A DNA stretch of 64,000 bases from Haliea salexigens DSM 19537 (GTDB lineage: Bacteria; Pseudomonadota; Gammaproteobacteria; Pseudomonadales; Halieaceae): positions 248,001 through 312,000 of the forward strand of contig NZ_AUHJ01000001.1 in assembly GCF_000423125.1 (NCBI RefSeq), written 5' to 3'. Shown here in pieces: positions 44,360 through 53,451 of this stretch. The notes under the pieces were generated by a model, which saw nothing but the letters and a program-made list of their open reading frames with translations, did no database searches and had not been told where the DNA came from. The translations under genes were made by a program, and so were the position numbers. Numbering within the stretch: position 1 is the first letter of the stretch; each line of letters begins with the position of its first letter.

Positions 44360-45874
44360 GTGAGCGACGCGGAGAACGTCCGGCACACGGATGTCATTAT
44401 CGTCGGTGCCGGTTTATCCGGCATCGGCGCCGCCGTGCACCTGCAAACCCTCTGCCCCGGCAAGCGTGTCACTCTGCTCGAGAGCCGACCGCGCATCGGC
44501 GGCACCTGGGACCTGTTTCGCTACCCCGGCATCCGCTCCGACAGCGACATGCACACGCTGGGCTACGACTTCAAACCGTGGATTCACGAGCGCGCGATTG
44601 CCGACGGCGCGTCGATTCTGGAATACATCAACAGCACGGCAGACGAGTACAGTGTGCGCGAACGCATACACTTCCAACACAAAGTGCTGCGCGCCCGCTT
44701 CAGCAGCGAGACGGCGCGCTGGACGCTGGACGTCGCCGTTGCTGACGAACACGGGGAAACCCGCGAAGAGCACTTCAGCTGCCAGTTCCTCTTGTTGTGC
44801 TCCGGCTACTTCAACTATGCCCAGGGACACGCGCCCGAGGTCCCCGGGCAAACCCACTACCAAGGCACCGTGGTACACCCCCAGCACTGGCCGCAGGATC
44901 TCGACTACCGGGATAAACGTGTGGTGATTATCGGCTCCGGTGCCACCGCCATGACGCTGGTACCGGCGCTGGCAAAGGACGCCGCCCATGTCACCATGCT
45001 GCAGCGCTCCCCGACCTATGTGGTGTCACGCCCCAACCGCGATTGGCTGGCCAACCTGCTGCGCCGCTGCCTGCCCGACCGCTGGGCCTATGCCATCACC
45101 CGCTGGAAGAACACGAAGCTGCAGCAGTGGGTGTACAACAAGAGCCGCAGCCAGCCGGAACAGGTGAAGGCGCACCTGCTGGGCATGCTGCGCAAAGCGC
45201 TGGGGCCAGACTTTGATATCGAAAAACACTTCACGCCTGCCTACAACCCCTGGGACCAGCGCCTTTGCCTGGTGCCGGATGGCGACCTCTACACCGCGCT
45301 GCGCGGTGGCCGGGCGGACGTCGTGACAGATCACATCGACAGCTTCACGGCAACCGGCATTCGCCTGCAGTCCGGCGAGGAACTGCAGGCGGACATCATC
45401 GTCACCGCGACCGGCCTGCAACTCGTGGTCATGGGCGGAATCGAGTTTGAGGTCGATGGTGAAGCGGTGGACTTTGGCGCCACCTGGAGCTGGCGCGGCA
45501 TGCTGTTTTCCGGCGTGCCCAATATGGCCAACACGTTCGGCTACATCAATGCCTCCTGGACTTTGCGCGCCGACCTCACCGCCCGCTTCGTCTGCCGTTT
45601 GCTGAACGACATGGCGCGCCGCGGCGCCAGCCAGGTCACACCCACACTCAGGGCGAGCGACCGGGGCATGGCGGCGCGGCCCTGGGTGGATGATTTCAAT
45701 GCGGGTTACATCGAACGCGTGGTTGACCTGTTGCCCAAGCAAGGCGACCACGACCCCTGGCAGAATTCACAGGACTACCATCGCGACCGCAAGACCCTGC
45801 CCGTGGCACCGCTGGATGACGGCAGCCTGGTATTCAGCAACCCGCGAAACGAGGCGCTGCGGCGAGCGAGCTGA
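44360..45874 (+). CDS. Flavin-containing monooxygenase (Baeyer-Villiger type)
   Basis: A 504-residue FAD/NADPH monooxygenase. The FAD Rossmann motif is VIIVGAGLSGIGAAVHL and the NADPH motif is VVIIGSGATAMTL. Between them YQGTVVHPQHWP matches the Baeyer-Villiger fingerprint FxGxxxHxxxWP with Tyr for Phe. GGTWDLFRYPGIRSDSDMHTLGY is the other diagnostic block. The start is GTG at 44360. Together with the acyl-CoA dehydrogenase it may belong to ketone or alkane oxidation. Substrate unknown. It converges on the CoA-transferase gene. Confidence 0.92.
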   Translation: MSDAENVRHTDVIIVGAGLSGIGAAVHLQTLCPGKRVTLLESRPRIGGTWDLFRYPGIRSDSDMHTLGYDFKPWIHERAIADGASILEYINSTADEYSVRERIHFQHKVLRARFSSETARWTLDVAVADEHGETREEHFSCQFLLLCSGYFNYAQGHAPEVPGQTHYQGTVVHPQHWPQDLDYRDKRVVIIGSGATAMTLVPALAKDAAHVTMLQRSPTYVVSRPNRDWLANLLRRCLPDRWAYAITRWKNTKLQQWVYNKSRSQPEQVKAHLLGMLRKALGPDFDIEKHFTPAYNPWDQRLCLVPDGDLYTALRGGRADVVTDHIDSFTATGIRLQSGEELQADIIVTATGLQLVVMGGIEFEVDGEAVDFGATWSWRGMLFSGVPNMANTFGYINASWTLRADLTARFVCRLLNDMARRGASQVTPTLRASDRGMAARPWVDDFNAGYIERVVDLLPKQGDHDPWQNSQDYHRDRKTLPVAPLDDGSLVFSNPRNEALRRAS

Positions 45875-45887
45875 GCCGGGCAGTGCT

Positions 45888-47093
45888 TCAGCCGGGGGCA
45901 ATCACGCCCTCAGCGGCAAGCTGCACCAGCTCGTCGTCCTCCAGCCCCAGTAGGCCCTGTAGCACTTCACGGTTGTGGCTGCCGAGGTCTCCCCCCGGCC
46001 ACTCGGTGCGCCCGGGTGTCGCGTCCAGGCGGGGCATAACGGCAGGAATTTTCAACGGCTTGCCGTCTATCTCCACCTGCTCGAACAAGCCCCGCGCCTG
46101 ATATTGCGGGTCCGCAAGCATGTCGGCTACCGAGTAGATCGGCCCCACCGGCACGCGCGCCTCCTCCAACACATTGATGACGTGCGTCGAGGCGTGCTGG
46201 CCACACCACAGGCCCAGTGCCTTGTCGATCTCCGCCTCGTGCCGCACACGGCCTGCGTTGTCCGCGAGCTCGGGGTCCGCCGCCATATCCGAGCGCCCCG
46301 CCACCGTCATCAAACGCTTGAAAATGGCATCGCCATTGCCGCCGATCACCACGTACTTGCCATCGTCGCAGTGATAGGTGTTGGTGGGCACGATACCCGT
46401 GACGGTCGTCCCGGCCGGTTCGCGCACCACACCGGCGCCATCGTACTCGGGAATCATTCCTTCCAGCAGGTTGAAAACGGACTCATAGAGAGCAACATCG
46501 ACGACCTGCCCTTCTCCACCCGGCTTCGCACGCTGCAACAGCGCCAGCGTGATGCCCAACGCCGCGTGCAACCCCGCAACGGTATCACCCAGGCTGATAT
46601 TGGGCCGCACCGGCGCCTTGCCGGGCTCGCCGTTGATATAGCGAAAGCCCCCGAAGGCCTCGGTCACCGATGCATAACCCGGTTTGCTGGCGTAGGGGCC
46701 CGTCTGGCCGTAGCCCGAAATTCTCGCATATACCAAGCGCGGATTACGCGCCTTGACCACGTCGGGGCCCAGGCCCCAGTCCTCCATGGCACCGGGACGG
46801 AAGTTTTCCACCAGCACGTCGGCACTGTCGAGCAGCTGCAACACCAGCGCCCGGCCACGCGCGCTTTTCAGGTCGAGGGTAACGCTTTTCTTGTTGCGGC
46901 CCAGGCTGCGGTACCACAGCGAGGTGCCGTCCTGTACCACGCGCCAGCCGCGAATAGGGTCGCCCGTCGGCGCCTCCACCTTGATCACCTCGGCGCCAAA
47001 ATAGGCGAGAATGGTGCAGGCGAAGGGCCCTGCCAGCAACTGGCCCAGTTCTATCACGCGCAGCCCTTCCAGCGGCCTCGTTGCACTTGTCAC
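45888..47093 (-). CDS. CaiB/BaiF-family (class III) CoA transferase
   Basis: A 401-residue CoA transferase. It begins MTSATRPLEGLRVIELGQLL at GTG 47093, with GGGGGAAAGG before it; the same frame is open far upstream but that part is not a protein. VIKVEAPTGDP, NKKSVTLDLKSARGR, DVLVENFRPGAMEDWGLG (catalytic Asp just after) and NTYHCDDGKYVVIGG are family marks. It swaps CoA between an acid and a CoA ester. It follows an AEC carrier and an aminotransferase on the minus strand. Confidence 0.93.
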   Translation of the reverse strand: MTSATRPLEGLRVIELGQLLAGPFACTILAYFGAEVIKVEAPTGDPIRGWRVVQDGTSLWYRSLGRNKKSVTLDLKSARGRALVLQLLDSADVLVENFRPGAMEDWGLGPDVVKARNPRLVYARISGYGQTGPYASKPGYASVTEAFGGFRYINGEPGKAPVRPNISLGDTVAGLHAALGITLALLQRAKPGGEGQVVDVALYESVFNLLEGMIPEYDGAGVVREPAGTTVTGIVPTNTYHCDDGKYVVIGGNGDAIFKRLMTVAGRSDMAADPELADNAGRVRHEAEIDKALGLWCGQHASTHVINVLEEARVPVGPIYSVADMLADPQYQARGLFEQVEIDGKPLKIPAVMPRLDATPGRTEWPGGDLGSHNREVLQGLLGLEDDELVQLAAEGVIAPG

Positions 47094-47143
47094 AGCCTTT
47101 CCCCCAAACCAAAACCCCAGTATACCCCCACCGCCACCGCGGG

Positions 47144-48112
47144 TCAGACCGGAACAGCCGCCAGCCCGGAGATCACCAGCAGGGCAAAGCCCGCGGTAAC
47201 AGACACGATCGACAGCAAGGTGGTCAGCACAATCATGTTGGACGCCAGCGTGCCATCTCCTCGTGCCGCCACGACCATCACAAAGCTTGCTGCGGCGACC
47301 GGCGAGCTCAGCAACAGGAACAGCACCCCCAGTTGCATGGGCGCAACGCCCAGTGAGACCGCCAGCACGACCCCAATGGCAGGGCCCACGAGCAGTCGCC
47401 AACCCGCCGCTTCCCACGTCACCGAGCCGGCACTGCGCAGCAGGGAAAGGCGCATGGCCGCGCCGATGCTCACCAGCACCAGCGGCAAGAAGCCCTGCGA
47501 CAACAGCTGACTGACAACGGGTGTAAAACCCGGCAGGGGTATGCCGCATACGGCATATAACATGCCTGCGCCAATGCCCAGCAGCAGCGGGTTGCGCACC
47601 AGTCCAACCAGCAGCCCGCCAAGAGAGCGGCTGCCTCCGTGTGTGACCTGCAGCACCCAAACCGCCAGTGCATTGTAGAGCGCCGTCATCACCGCGACCG
47701 GCAATGCCGCAAGGCTCAGGCCCTGCTCGCCGTAGGCTGCATGACAGAGCGCGAAGCCGAGTATCGCCAGGTTGGAACGAAAGCCCGCCTGCACAAACAC
47801 GCCCAGCGTTGCCGGCGCAAAGCCCCGCCAGCGGGCATAGATCCAGCTGAGGCAGAGAGTGAGCACCGTTGCCAGCACCCCCGCGAGCAGGTAAGTGGCA
47901 CCGCCCATGGCGGCAAAATCCACGCCGGCGGCGCTGATGAACAGCAGCAAGGGCAGCGCCGCATTGAAGGCGAACTTCGAGATGGCCTGCACATGGCGCG
48001 GTTGCAGCCAGCCCAGCAGGCGCAGTACCAGGCCCAGCATCACCCACCCGAAGGTGGGCAGGCTGACTGCCGCGGCGGTCAGGGTGAGTTGCCACAGGTT
48101 GAGGTCCGGCAC
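47144..48112 (-). CDS. AEC-family (auxin efflux carrier-type) transporter
   Basis: A 322-residue membrane protein with about ten helices. FVQAGFRSNLAILGFAL, LVRNPLLLGIGAGML and FLLLSSPVAAASFVMVVAARG are typical of AEC carriers, which move organic acids or amine-like anions. The start is uncertain: GTG 48112 lacks a clear ribosome site; TTG at 48121 is possible. It sits between the aminotransferase (upstream, 22 bp) and the CoA transferase. Likely uptake or efflux of the pathway's acid. Confidence 0.87.
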   Translation of the reverse strand: MPDLNLWQLTLTAAAVSLPTFGWVMLGLVLRLLGWLQPRHVQAISKFAFNAALPLLLFISAAGVDFAAMGGATYLLAGVLATVLTLCLSWIYARWRGFAPATLGVFVQAGFRSNLAILGFALCHAAYGEQGLSLAALPVAVMTALYNALAVWVLQVTHGGSRSLGGLLVGLVRNPLLLGIGAGMLYAVCGIPLPGFTPVVSQLLSQGFLPLVLVSIGAAMRLSLLRSAGSVTWEAAGWRLLVGPAIGVVLAVSLGVAPMQLGVLFLLLSSPVAAASFVMVVAARGDGTLASNMIVLTTLLSIVSVTAGFALLVISGLAAVPV

Positions 48113-48134
48113 GGCAGGCAAATGCGCGGTCGCG

Positions 48135-49472
48135 CTAGGCCAACTCGCGCAGAGTGTCGCCCAGCGCGTCCAGCAAACTGTCGATCTGGGCCTCTTCAAT
48201 CACAAAGGGCAGACCCAATTGCACCGTGTCGGCCCCGTAGCGCACATAAAACCCTTTTTCCCACATGCGCATGGCGACCTCGAAAGGACGCCGCGCCGGT
48301 TCACCGGGGTAATGCGCCAGCTGCAGCGCGCCGGCAAAACCGTAGTTGCGAATATCCACCACATGGGGAGCGCCCTGCAGCTGGTGCAGGGCGGCCTCGA
48401 AATAAGGCGCCATGCGCGCCACACGCTGCGGCAGCTGCTCCTGCTCCAGGATATCCAGCGCAGCCAGCGCGGCGGCGCAGGCGACCGGGTGGCCCGAGTA
48501 GGTGTAACCGTGGGGGAACTCGAGCATGTAGTCCGGCCCGCCCTGGGCCATGAAGGTATCGTAGATATCACCTTTCGCAATCACCGCTCCCATGGGAATG
48601 GCGCCGTTGGTGAGCTGCTTGGCCACGTTCATGATGTCGGGGACCACACCAAAGGCATCGGCACCGGTCATTGCGCCGCAGCGGCCGAAACCGGTAATCA
48701 CCTCGTCGAAAATCAGCAGGATATCGTGTGCACTGCACAGTTCCCGCAGCCGCTGCAGGTAGCCCACCGGTGGCGGGATCACGCCGGCAGAACCGGCCAT
48801 TGGTTCAACGATCACGGCCGCGATATTGCTGGCATCGTGCAGGGCAATCAGCTCCAGCAGCTCATTCGCCAGTTCCGCGCCCTGGCTTGGCATACCGCGG
48901 CTGAACGCCGTGCCCGGCGACAGCGTGTGAGCCAGGTGGTCTGCCTCGACCGCAGGCCCAAACAGCTTGCGGTTGGGGCCGATGCCCCCCACAGAAATGC
49001 CACCAAAGTTGACCCCGTGATAGCCCTTCGCCCTCCCGATCAGGCGTGTTTTGGCGGGCTGCCCTTTCAGACGCCAGTAAGCACGGGCCATCTTCAGCGC
49101 GGTGTCGGCGGCTTCCGAGCCGGAGTTGGTAAAGAACACATAATCCAGCCCCTGCGGAGTGAGGGACTTCACCCGGTTGGCCAGTTCAAACGCTTTCGGG
49201 TGCCCGTACTGGAAGGCAGGCGCGTAATCCAGCGTGAGTAACTGCCGCTGAACCGCCTCGGCAATTTCCGGGCGGTTGTGCCCTGCGCCGCTGCACCACA
49301 GGCCAGACAGGCCATCGAGCACCCGGCGGCCGCTATCGTCGATGAAATGCACACCGTCGGCGGCCACGATCATGCGCGGATCGCGCTTGAACTGGCGGTT
49401 GCCCGTGTAGGGCATCCAGTGCGCCTCCAACTGCGCGCGAGTGAGTTTGTGGTGGGCGGGTGTGGCGGTCAT
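48135..49472 (-). CDS. Class III aminotransferase, omega-amino acid:pyruvate type
   Basis: A 445-residue PLP enzyme. HWMPYTGNRQFKRDPRM, DGLSGLWCSGAGHNRPEI and YVFFTNSGSEAADTALKMAR are the beta-alanine-pyruvate aminotransferase marks. The PLP Asp is in IFDEVITGFGR and the Lys in NVAKQLTNGAIPMGAV. ATG at 49472 has AAAAGGGAC in front. It is upstream of the AEC carrier and CoA transferase, a set able to bring in an omega-amine or beta-alanine-like compound, deaminate it and activate the acid. Confidence 0.93.
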   Translation of the reverse strand: MTATPAHHKLTRAQLEAHWMPYTGNRQFKRDPRMIVAADGVHFIDDSGRRVLDGLSGLWCSGAGHNRPEIAEAVQRQLLTLDYAPAFQYGHPKAFELANRVKSLTPQGLDYVFFTNSGSEAADTALKMARAYWRLKGQPAKTRLIGRAKGYHGVNFGGISVGGIGPNRKLFGPAVEADHLAHTLSPGTAFSRGMPSQGAELANELLELIALHDASNIAAVIVEPMAGSAGVIPPPVGYLQRLRELCSAHDILLIFDEVITGFGRCGAMTGADAFGVVPDIMNVAKQLTNGAIPMGAVIAKGDIYDTFMAQGGPDYMLEFPHGYTYSGHPVACAAALAALDILEQEQLPQRVARMAPYFEAALHQLQGAPHVVDIRNYGFAGALQLAHYPGEPARRPFEVAMRMWEKGFYVRYGADTVQLGLPFVIEEAQIDSLLDALGDTLRELA

Positions 49473-49572
49473 GTCCCTTTTCCTCTCGTATCCTGCCCGC
49501 ATTCTAGCGCTGTTCCGTGATGTTTAAATGGTGCCTGCGCTCTCAGGCCAGGTTCACAGGTCGAAAACGCTG

Positions 49573-50067
49573 TCAGCCAGTCTGCCGTGCATTGGATTGC
49601 AACTCCCGCTTCCGGCGCTGAAAGCCGTCGAAGAGCCTTCGATGCGCTGTGTATGAGAATTCATCCACCCGCTGTTCGTAGTCCCTGATCCACGCGATGA
49701 GCATCGCCAGATTGGCATCCTGCGCCGCAGGCGAGGCATATTTGTGGGGCTCCCAGGGGCGTTGCCTCGCATTCTCAATACAAGTTTTCGTACCCGGGTT
49801 GAGAAACACAATTTCAGTGGCGTGAGGTATGGCCAGTTCCAGCAGGTCCGCGTAGCAGCCTTCAATCACCCAACTCTCCGCCGAGTGGACAAAGTCATGA
49901 ATAGCGCTGCGACTCGCTTCCGGGGAACGCCGTGTCGGTGTCTCGGCGCCGGCCTCCCAGGCGATGGTATCGAGGTCCAGCAACGGGCACCCCAAACTGG
50001 CAGACCGCGCCATGGCGAGGGTTGACTTGCCCGAGCCCGAATTGCCGAAGATCACGACCCTGTGCAT
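49573..50067 (-). CDS. Small P-loop kinase/ATPase (topology-modulation/shikimate-kinase-like)
   Basis: A 164-residue protein with Walker A FGNSGSGKSTLA at residues 7-18 and LLDLDTIAWE after it, the layout of adenylate/shikimate kinase-like proteins often called topology modulation protein. The C-terminus is basic (FQRRKRELQS). It likely phosphorylates a small molecule; the substrate is unknown. It starts the accessory, lower-GC stretch and stands alone. Confidence 0.85.
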   Translation of the reverse strand: MHRVVIFGNSGSGKSTLAMARSASLGCPLLDLDTIAWEAGAETPTRRSPEASRSAIHDFVHSAESWVIEGCYADLLELAIPHATEIVFLNPGTKTCIENARQRPWEPHKYASPAAQDANLAMLIAWIRDYEQRVDEFSYTAHRRLFDGFQRRKRELQSNARQTG

Positions 50068-50102
50068 AAAAACACCTCACTCCGACCAGGAACGCCACTG
50101 CA

Positions 50103-50498
50103 CTACCCGTCCGGCAGCTCATCAAACTTGGGCAGATCATCCTGCCAATGATGCCAGGGCGCTTTGGACCCGACATACACATGAAAATCCGGTTCCTTCG
50201 CCGTCGCATCGTCCAGCAGCCCCAATCGAATGTTCGTGGTATCCCAGTCGACTTTCTCGTTCAACAAACAGGAGCCACAGCGGCTGCAAAAGGCAACGTG
50301 AGAGCCGGGGTACTTGACGTAGTAGCTCATCAACTCCCTACCCTGCACTACGGTTAGTTGCTCTTTTTTCAACCCGCCGAACACCGAGTTCGCTGAGCCG
50401 GAAAATTTCTGGCACTCATTGCAGTGGCAGTAACCCGCGTACACGAACTCACCTTCAATTTCGAACTTGACACCACCACACAAACAACTTGCTCTCAT
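50103..50498 (-). CDS. GFA-family (formaldehyde-activating/CENP-V) zinc protein
   Basis: A 131-residue protein. Zinc ligands lie in SCLCGGVKFEI, YCHCNECQK and FCSRCGSCL. WDTTNIRLGLLDD closes the fold. Despite the family name, most members do not act on formaldehyde-glutathione; the function is unknown. I start at ATG 50498, with GAGGGA upstream; the frame is open further upstream. It lies 37 bp from the alternative oxidase stop on the same strand. Confidence 0.88.
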   Translation of the reverse strand: MRASCLCGGVKFEIEGEFVYAGYCHCNECQKFSGSANSVFGGLKKEQLTVVQGRELMSYYVKYPGSHVAFCSRCGSCLLNEKVDWDTTNIRLGLLDDATAKEPDFHVYVGSKAPWHHWQDDLPKFDELPDG

Positions 50499-50535
50499 GG
50501 CCGCATCCCTCGCTTCAGCAATTGTGTAGAACGCC

Positions 50536-51150
50536 TCACGACAGGTCATCAGAGAAGTGATGATTGACGTCTCGATGATGCGCTTCATCATCTCGTACCG
50601 CCAGAACCACGTCTCGCAAGCGAGCATCAGGCGGCAAATCCCAGTACTCAATGGCGATTTCCGGCGCTGCGACGTTTTCGCAAAGGCCACTGTCGATATC
50701 AGCGAGGTACTCCGTATAGCTGAAAACAGCTTCTTCCTCGAAGTATCCGACAATACGGTGGGCAGTTCGCGGAGAGCAGAGATAGACGATGAAGTAGAAA
50801 TTATAGAAGATCCCCTGAGCCATCAGGATGAGAAAGCGTTCGAACCGCGACGGTTTCGCTATTTCAACGAACGTCATCAGGTGCATCCTCTCGTTTTCCG
50901 CCTCATTCAATAACGTCTGAATCCATCCCTTATCGCTCTCCATCCTGCGCAGGGCGCGCAAATGCCTGAGGGTTCCTGCCACCATGCCTGGCACTCCCGC
51001 AATGGTTTCCAATACCACCGCGCGATGCCCGTACCGCTTTGCAAAGAACATGTCTGCGAAAAAACGGAGAAACCTGGTGAAAACGAGGGCAAATCGATCC
51101 GAAATACCGCTGGGTGCATGATGTTTTCTGGGTGGAAATGCTGCTTTCAT
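50536..51150 (-). CDS. aox: Alternative oxidase (cyanide-resistant ubiquinol oxidase)
   Basis: A 204-residue diiron membrane enzyme that passes electrons from ubiquinol to O2 without pumping protons. The four iron motifs are present: LET in [36 protein letters not shown] and [14 protein letters not shown]. Two hydrophobic helices that bind one membrane leaflet fit the family. Bacterial AOX genes are uncommon and often acquired by transfer, here in the accessory region. It may support respiration under cyanide, nitric oxide or sulfide stress. A membrane protein of unknown role follows upstream after 18 bp. Confidence 0.95.
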   Translation of the reverse strand: MKAAFPPRKHHAPSGISDRFALVFTRFLRFFADMFFAKRYGHRAVVLETIAGVPGMVAGTLRHLRALRRMESDKGWIQTLLNEAENERMHLMTFVEIAKPSRFERFLILMAQGIFYNFYFIVYLCSPRTAHRIVGYFEEEAVFSYTEYLADIDSGLCENVAAPEIAIEYWDLPPDARLRDVVLAVRDDEAHHRDVNHHFSDDLS

Positions 51151-51168
51151 ATCAAGCCCCGAAACCGC

Positions 51169-51768
51169 CTAGCCTTCGCGCTCAACACGCATCAAACAAA
51201 ACGCCAGAAGCAAGGTTGCGAGCACGCCCGAGCCTCCAGCAGCAGCGGAGGGTAAAAAAGCCTCACGACCAAACACAATCAAGATCGCATTCGCGATCAT
51301 GGCGACAACACCCACCAGCGCAGTCAGCCCTCCCAGGGCTTTAGCACCACCGGTCATCTTTGCGATGCCAAAAACGAGTGCTGCAAAACCCAGCAGGAGT
51401 TTTGCTGCGTAATAAATCACGAAGGACAAGGCCACAATTGCGCCGGCCAACGGGCCAAGTGCCTCGAGCTGCCCCGCAGCCTCACGAAATGGTCCGAACA
51501 GGGTGAGACCTATGCTCACTTGCACTACGTTGAGCAGTGCGCTGAAGACAATGGCAGACCAACCCACGTGATAATGCTTCGCCTGCACCATCGCGGCTCC
51601 GGCAAAGGCTGCGAGCAGGGTGAAAAGAAGACATTCCATCCCCCATAACAGTTGCCGTGGAACGCTAACCTCAGCCACGTGGAGCAGAGTATAAAGTACC
51701 TGTGTAGCCACCAGCGCCAACAGCAAACCGGACGTAATTTGAACAGTTCGTTTACTGGTAAAGTCCAT
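51169..51768 (-). CDS. Multi-pass membrane protein of unknown function beside AOX
   Basis: A 199-residue protein with five or six helices (for example ITSGLLLALVATQVLYTLLH and AIVALSFVIYYAAKLLLGFA). No family mark was recognised. ATG 51768 is preceded by GAGGGG at seven bases. The gene runs in the same direction as aox and ends 18 bp before it, so the two may be co-expressed; a role in quinone or redox balance is only a guess. Confidence 0.75.
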   Translation of the reverse strand: MDFTSKRTVQITSGLLLALVATQVLYTLLHVAEVSVPRQLLWGMECLLFTLLAAFAGAAMVQAKHYHVGWSAIVFSALLNVVQVSIGLTLFGPFREAAGQLEALGPLAGAIVALSFVIYYAAKLLLGFAALVFGIAKMTGGAKALGGLTALVGVVAMIANAILIVFGREAFLPSAAAGGSGVLATLLLAFCLMRVEREG

Positions 51769-51851
51769 AGCTTTACCCCTCATCTGCCTGTTTGCGCCAC
51801 ATGCCGATAGCGCTGCAGCGCCGAATCACCACACTATCAAAACATTAGGCG

Positions 51852-52505
51852 TCAGACAGGTTTATCAAAATATTCTTCGAACGTTGCCACATGAACAGCA
51901 CCTTCTTCATTCAGTGGAATAAAGCGTGGCTGGCTCTCCAAATGTCCCAGCCAACTTTCAATTGCTGGATATCCGCGTAATTCAAAGCCAGCTTCATTGG
52001 CTAATTTTGTATAGGGGTACAGCGCATAGTCCGCAATCGTACATGTGGAAGCCGCGACCCAGGCACTCTTACCTAACCGATTCTCAAGCGTATCAAGTGC
52101 CCGTTCTGCCTTGGGCGTTAATAGTTTTATTTGCTCCGAATGCTGGTCAGGATGTTCGGTGAAATTCTTTAGATATCGTATAACGGACAACGTTGGTTCG
52201 TGGCTATATTGCTCAAAGAACATCCAGCGAAGGACTTCGGCCTGATTACGACGACCTGCAGGCCAGAGTGATGTGTCGCTACCGAAATAGTACAGGATGG
52301 CATTCGATTCCGATAAGACATCGCCGCTCTCAGTAATAATGGCGGGAATCTTCCCGATCGGATTAATGCTCAAAAAGCCGGGTTGACTCGTTTCGCTGCG
52401 AACTTGACTGACATCTACGCGAGTGAACTGCTTCTCACAAAACTTGAGAATGAGTTGAACCTTATGCACATTCCCGGATTCAAGGTTTCCGAACAGCGTA
52501 ATCAA
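51852..52505 (-). CDS. Glutathione S-transferase
   Basis: A 217-residue GST. The thioredoxin-fold N-terminus carries NPIGKIPAI and SESNAILYYF (glutathione contacts). The helical C-domain has CTIADYALYPYTKLA with the conserved N-capping ADY. It conjugates or reduces electrophiles in the cytoplasm. Base composition drops here compared with the catabolic region to the left. Confidence 0.92.
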   Translation of the reverse strand: MITLFGNLESGNVHKVQLILKFCEKQFTRVDVSQVRSETSQPGFLSINPIGKIPAIITESGDVLSESNAILYYFGSDTSLWPAGRRNQAEVLRWMFFEQYSHEPTLSVIRYLKNFTEHPDQHSEQIKLLTPKAERALDTLENRLGKSAWVAASTCTIADYALYPYTKLANEAGFELRGYPAIESWLGHLESQPRFIPLNEEGAVHVATFEEYFDKPV

Positions 52506-52611
52506 GTGACTTTACTCCGAGCAAGATTGATTGAACGTCTGGCGTCCGGATTGCGCTTCGACCTCGCGTCGCAAGGCCGCGGCTGGAACCGGTGGTCAGG
52601 CTACATCCCGT

Positions 52612-53076
52612 TTAGACGAGAACCCTGGCCATGAACACATTGAACTCTGTGGCGGTGTATTCTCCGAACGAGTCCGCCCACTCGAAGCCATTGCGCAAAT
52701 AGAGCCCATGGGCGGGTTCGAAGGCCGGGCCAGTGCCCGTTTCAAGAAAAATACGTGAATAGCCTCGCTGGCGAGCCGTGCGAACGATCTCGTCAAGGAT
52801 GGCTTGCCCGACACCGCTACGCTGAAGCACCGAGCGTGTACGCATCGATTTGACTTCGCCGGTGAGCGGGTCCAGTTCTTTCAATGCTCCGCACCCGGCT
52901 AGAGTTCCACTTACCCACGCCGTCCAGAAGGTGACGCCCGGCGATTGAAGGTCTTTGATGGCGAGTGCATTCACGTGGCCCGGCGGGGAATTGCTGCGCA
53001 TGCCGGAAAGATGCTCGGTGATCAGCTCGTGAACCTCCGCAGACGAGAGGTCATCCTGACGGACGTCGATGCGCAC
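52612..53076 (-). CDS. GNAT-family N-acetyltransferase
   Basis: A 154-residue GCN5-related acetyltransferase. The acetyl-CoA motif A is RSVLQRSGVGQAILDEIVRT and motif B is HGLYLRNGFEWADSFGEY. GTG at 53076 has AGGAG eight bases before it. The substrate is unknown; single GNAT genes are common cassette cargo. The 106 bases to the GST gene hold no ORF I could support. Confidence 0.9.
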   Translation of the reverse strand: MRIDVRQDDLSSAEVHELITEHLSGMRSNSPPGHVNALAIKDLQSPGVTFWTAWVSGTLAGCGALKELDPLTGEVKSMRTRSVLQRSGVGQAILDEIVRTARQRGYSRIFLETGTGPAFEPAHGLYLRNGFEWADSFGEYTATEFNVFMARVLV

Positions 53077-53106
53077 GATGTAGTCTCCTGTGCCGCCTAA
53101 AGCAGC

Positions 53107-53132
53107 AAAAACCGACGCAGCTTGACTGCGTC
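53107..53132 (-). terminator. Intrinsic terminator after the quinol-monooxygenase gene
   Basis: On the minus strand GACGCAG and CTGCGTC form a perfect 7-bp stem with a five-base loop, followed by GG and five T residues. It lies 30 bp after the stop of the ABM-domain gene. It is among the few textbook terminators in the accessory region. Confidence 0.75.
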
Positions 53133-53163
53133 CGACCCTGAGAACGCGAAATTGATTGAATTT

Positions 53164-53439
53164 TTAGGTATTGATCTCATATTCATGTACATCAAACGCC
53201 TCTACCAGCGAAAATGAATCATTATCGGGCCCTGAGCTTTTGAACTCATCCAACGGGCGACGTGCATTCCACTTCTCGAAAACATTCACCCTGTTAGCAT
53301 CAATAGGATCTGCCGACACAGAAAAATCTTCGCAAGCATCGAGCTCTCTTGCCTGCGAGATAGCTTCACGGGCTTTCTGGATAAACTCATCCCGCGTGCC
53401 AGGCTTTAACGTTAATTTTCCCGCAACAATTATTGCCAC
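53164..53439 (-). CDS. ABM-domain putative quinol monooxygenase
   Basis: A 91-residue antibiotic-biosynthesis-monooxygenase fold protein. AIIVAGKLTLKPGTRDEFI starts it and NRVNVFEKWNARRPLDEF is the conserved core strand. Such proteins act as dimers on quinols or heme-like molecules. GTG at 53439 follows AGGAG by ten bases. A core-site-like GTTATGT lies just upstream, suggesting a cassette boundary. It ends with a proper terminator. Confidence 0.85.
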   Translation of the reverse strand: MAIIVAGKLTLKPGTRDEFIQKAREAISQARELDACEDFSVSADPIDANRVNVFEKWNARRPLDEFKSSGPDNDSFSLVEAFDVHEYEINT

Positions 53440-53451
53440 GCAATTACTCTC

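Noticed and set aside
47094-48095. Long minus-strand extension of the CoA-transferase frame
   Set aside because: It is Gly/Arg/Cys-rich, antisense-like in character and overlaps the AEC carrier gene in another frame; the CoA-transferase begins at 47093 with a good ribosome site.
52526-52618. Possible attC between GNAT and GST genes
   Set aside because: Both cores carry mismatches and the arms do not pair convincingly.
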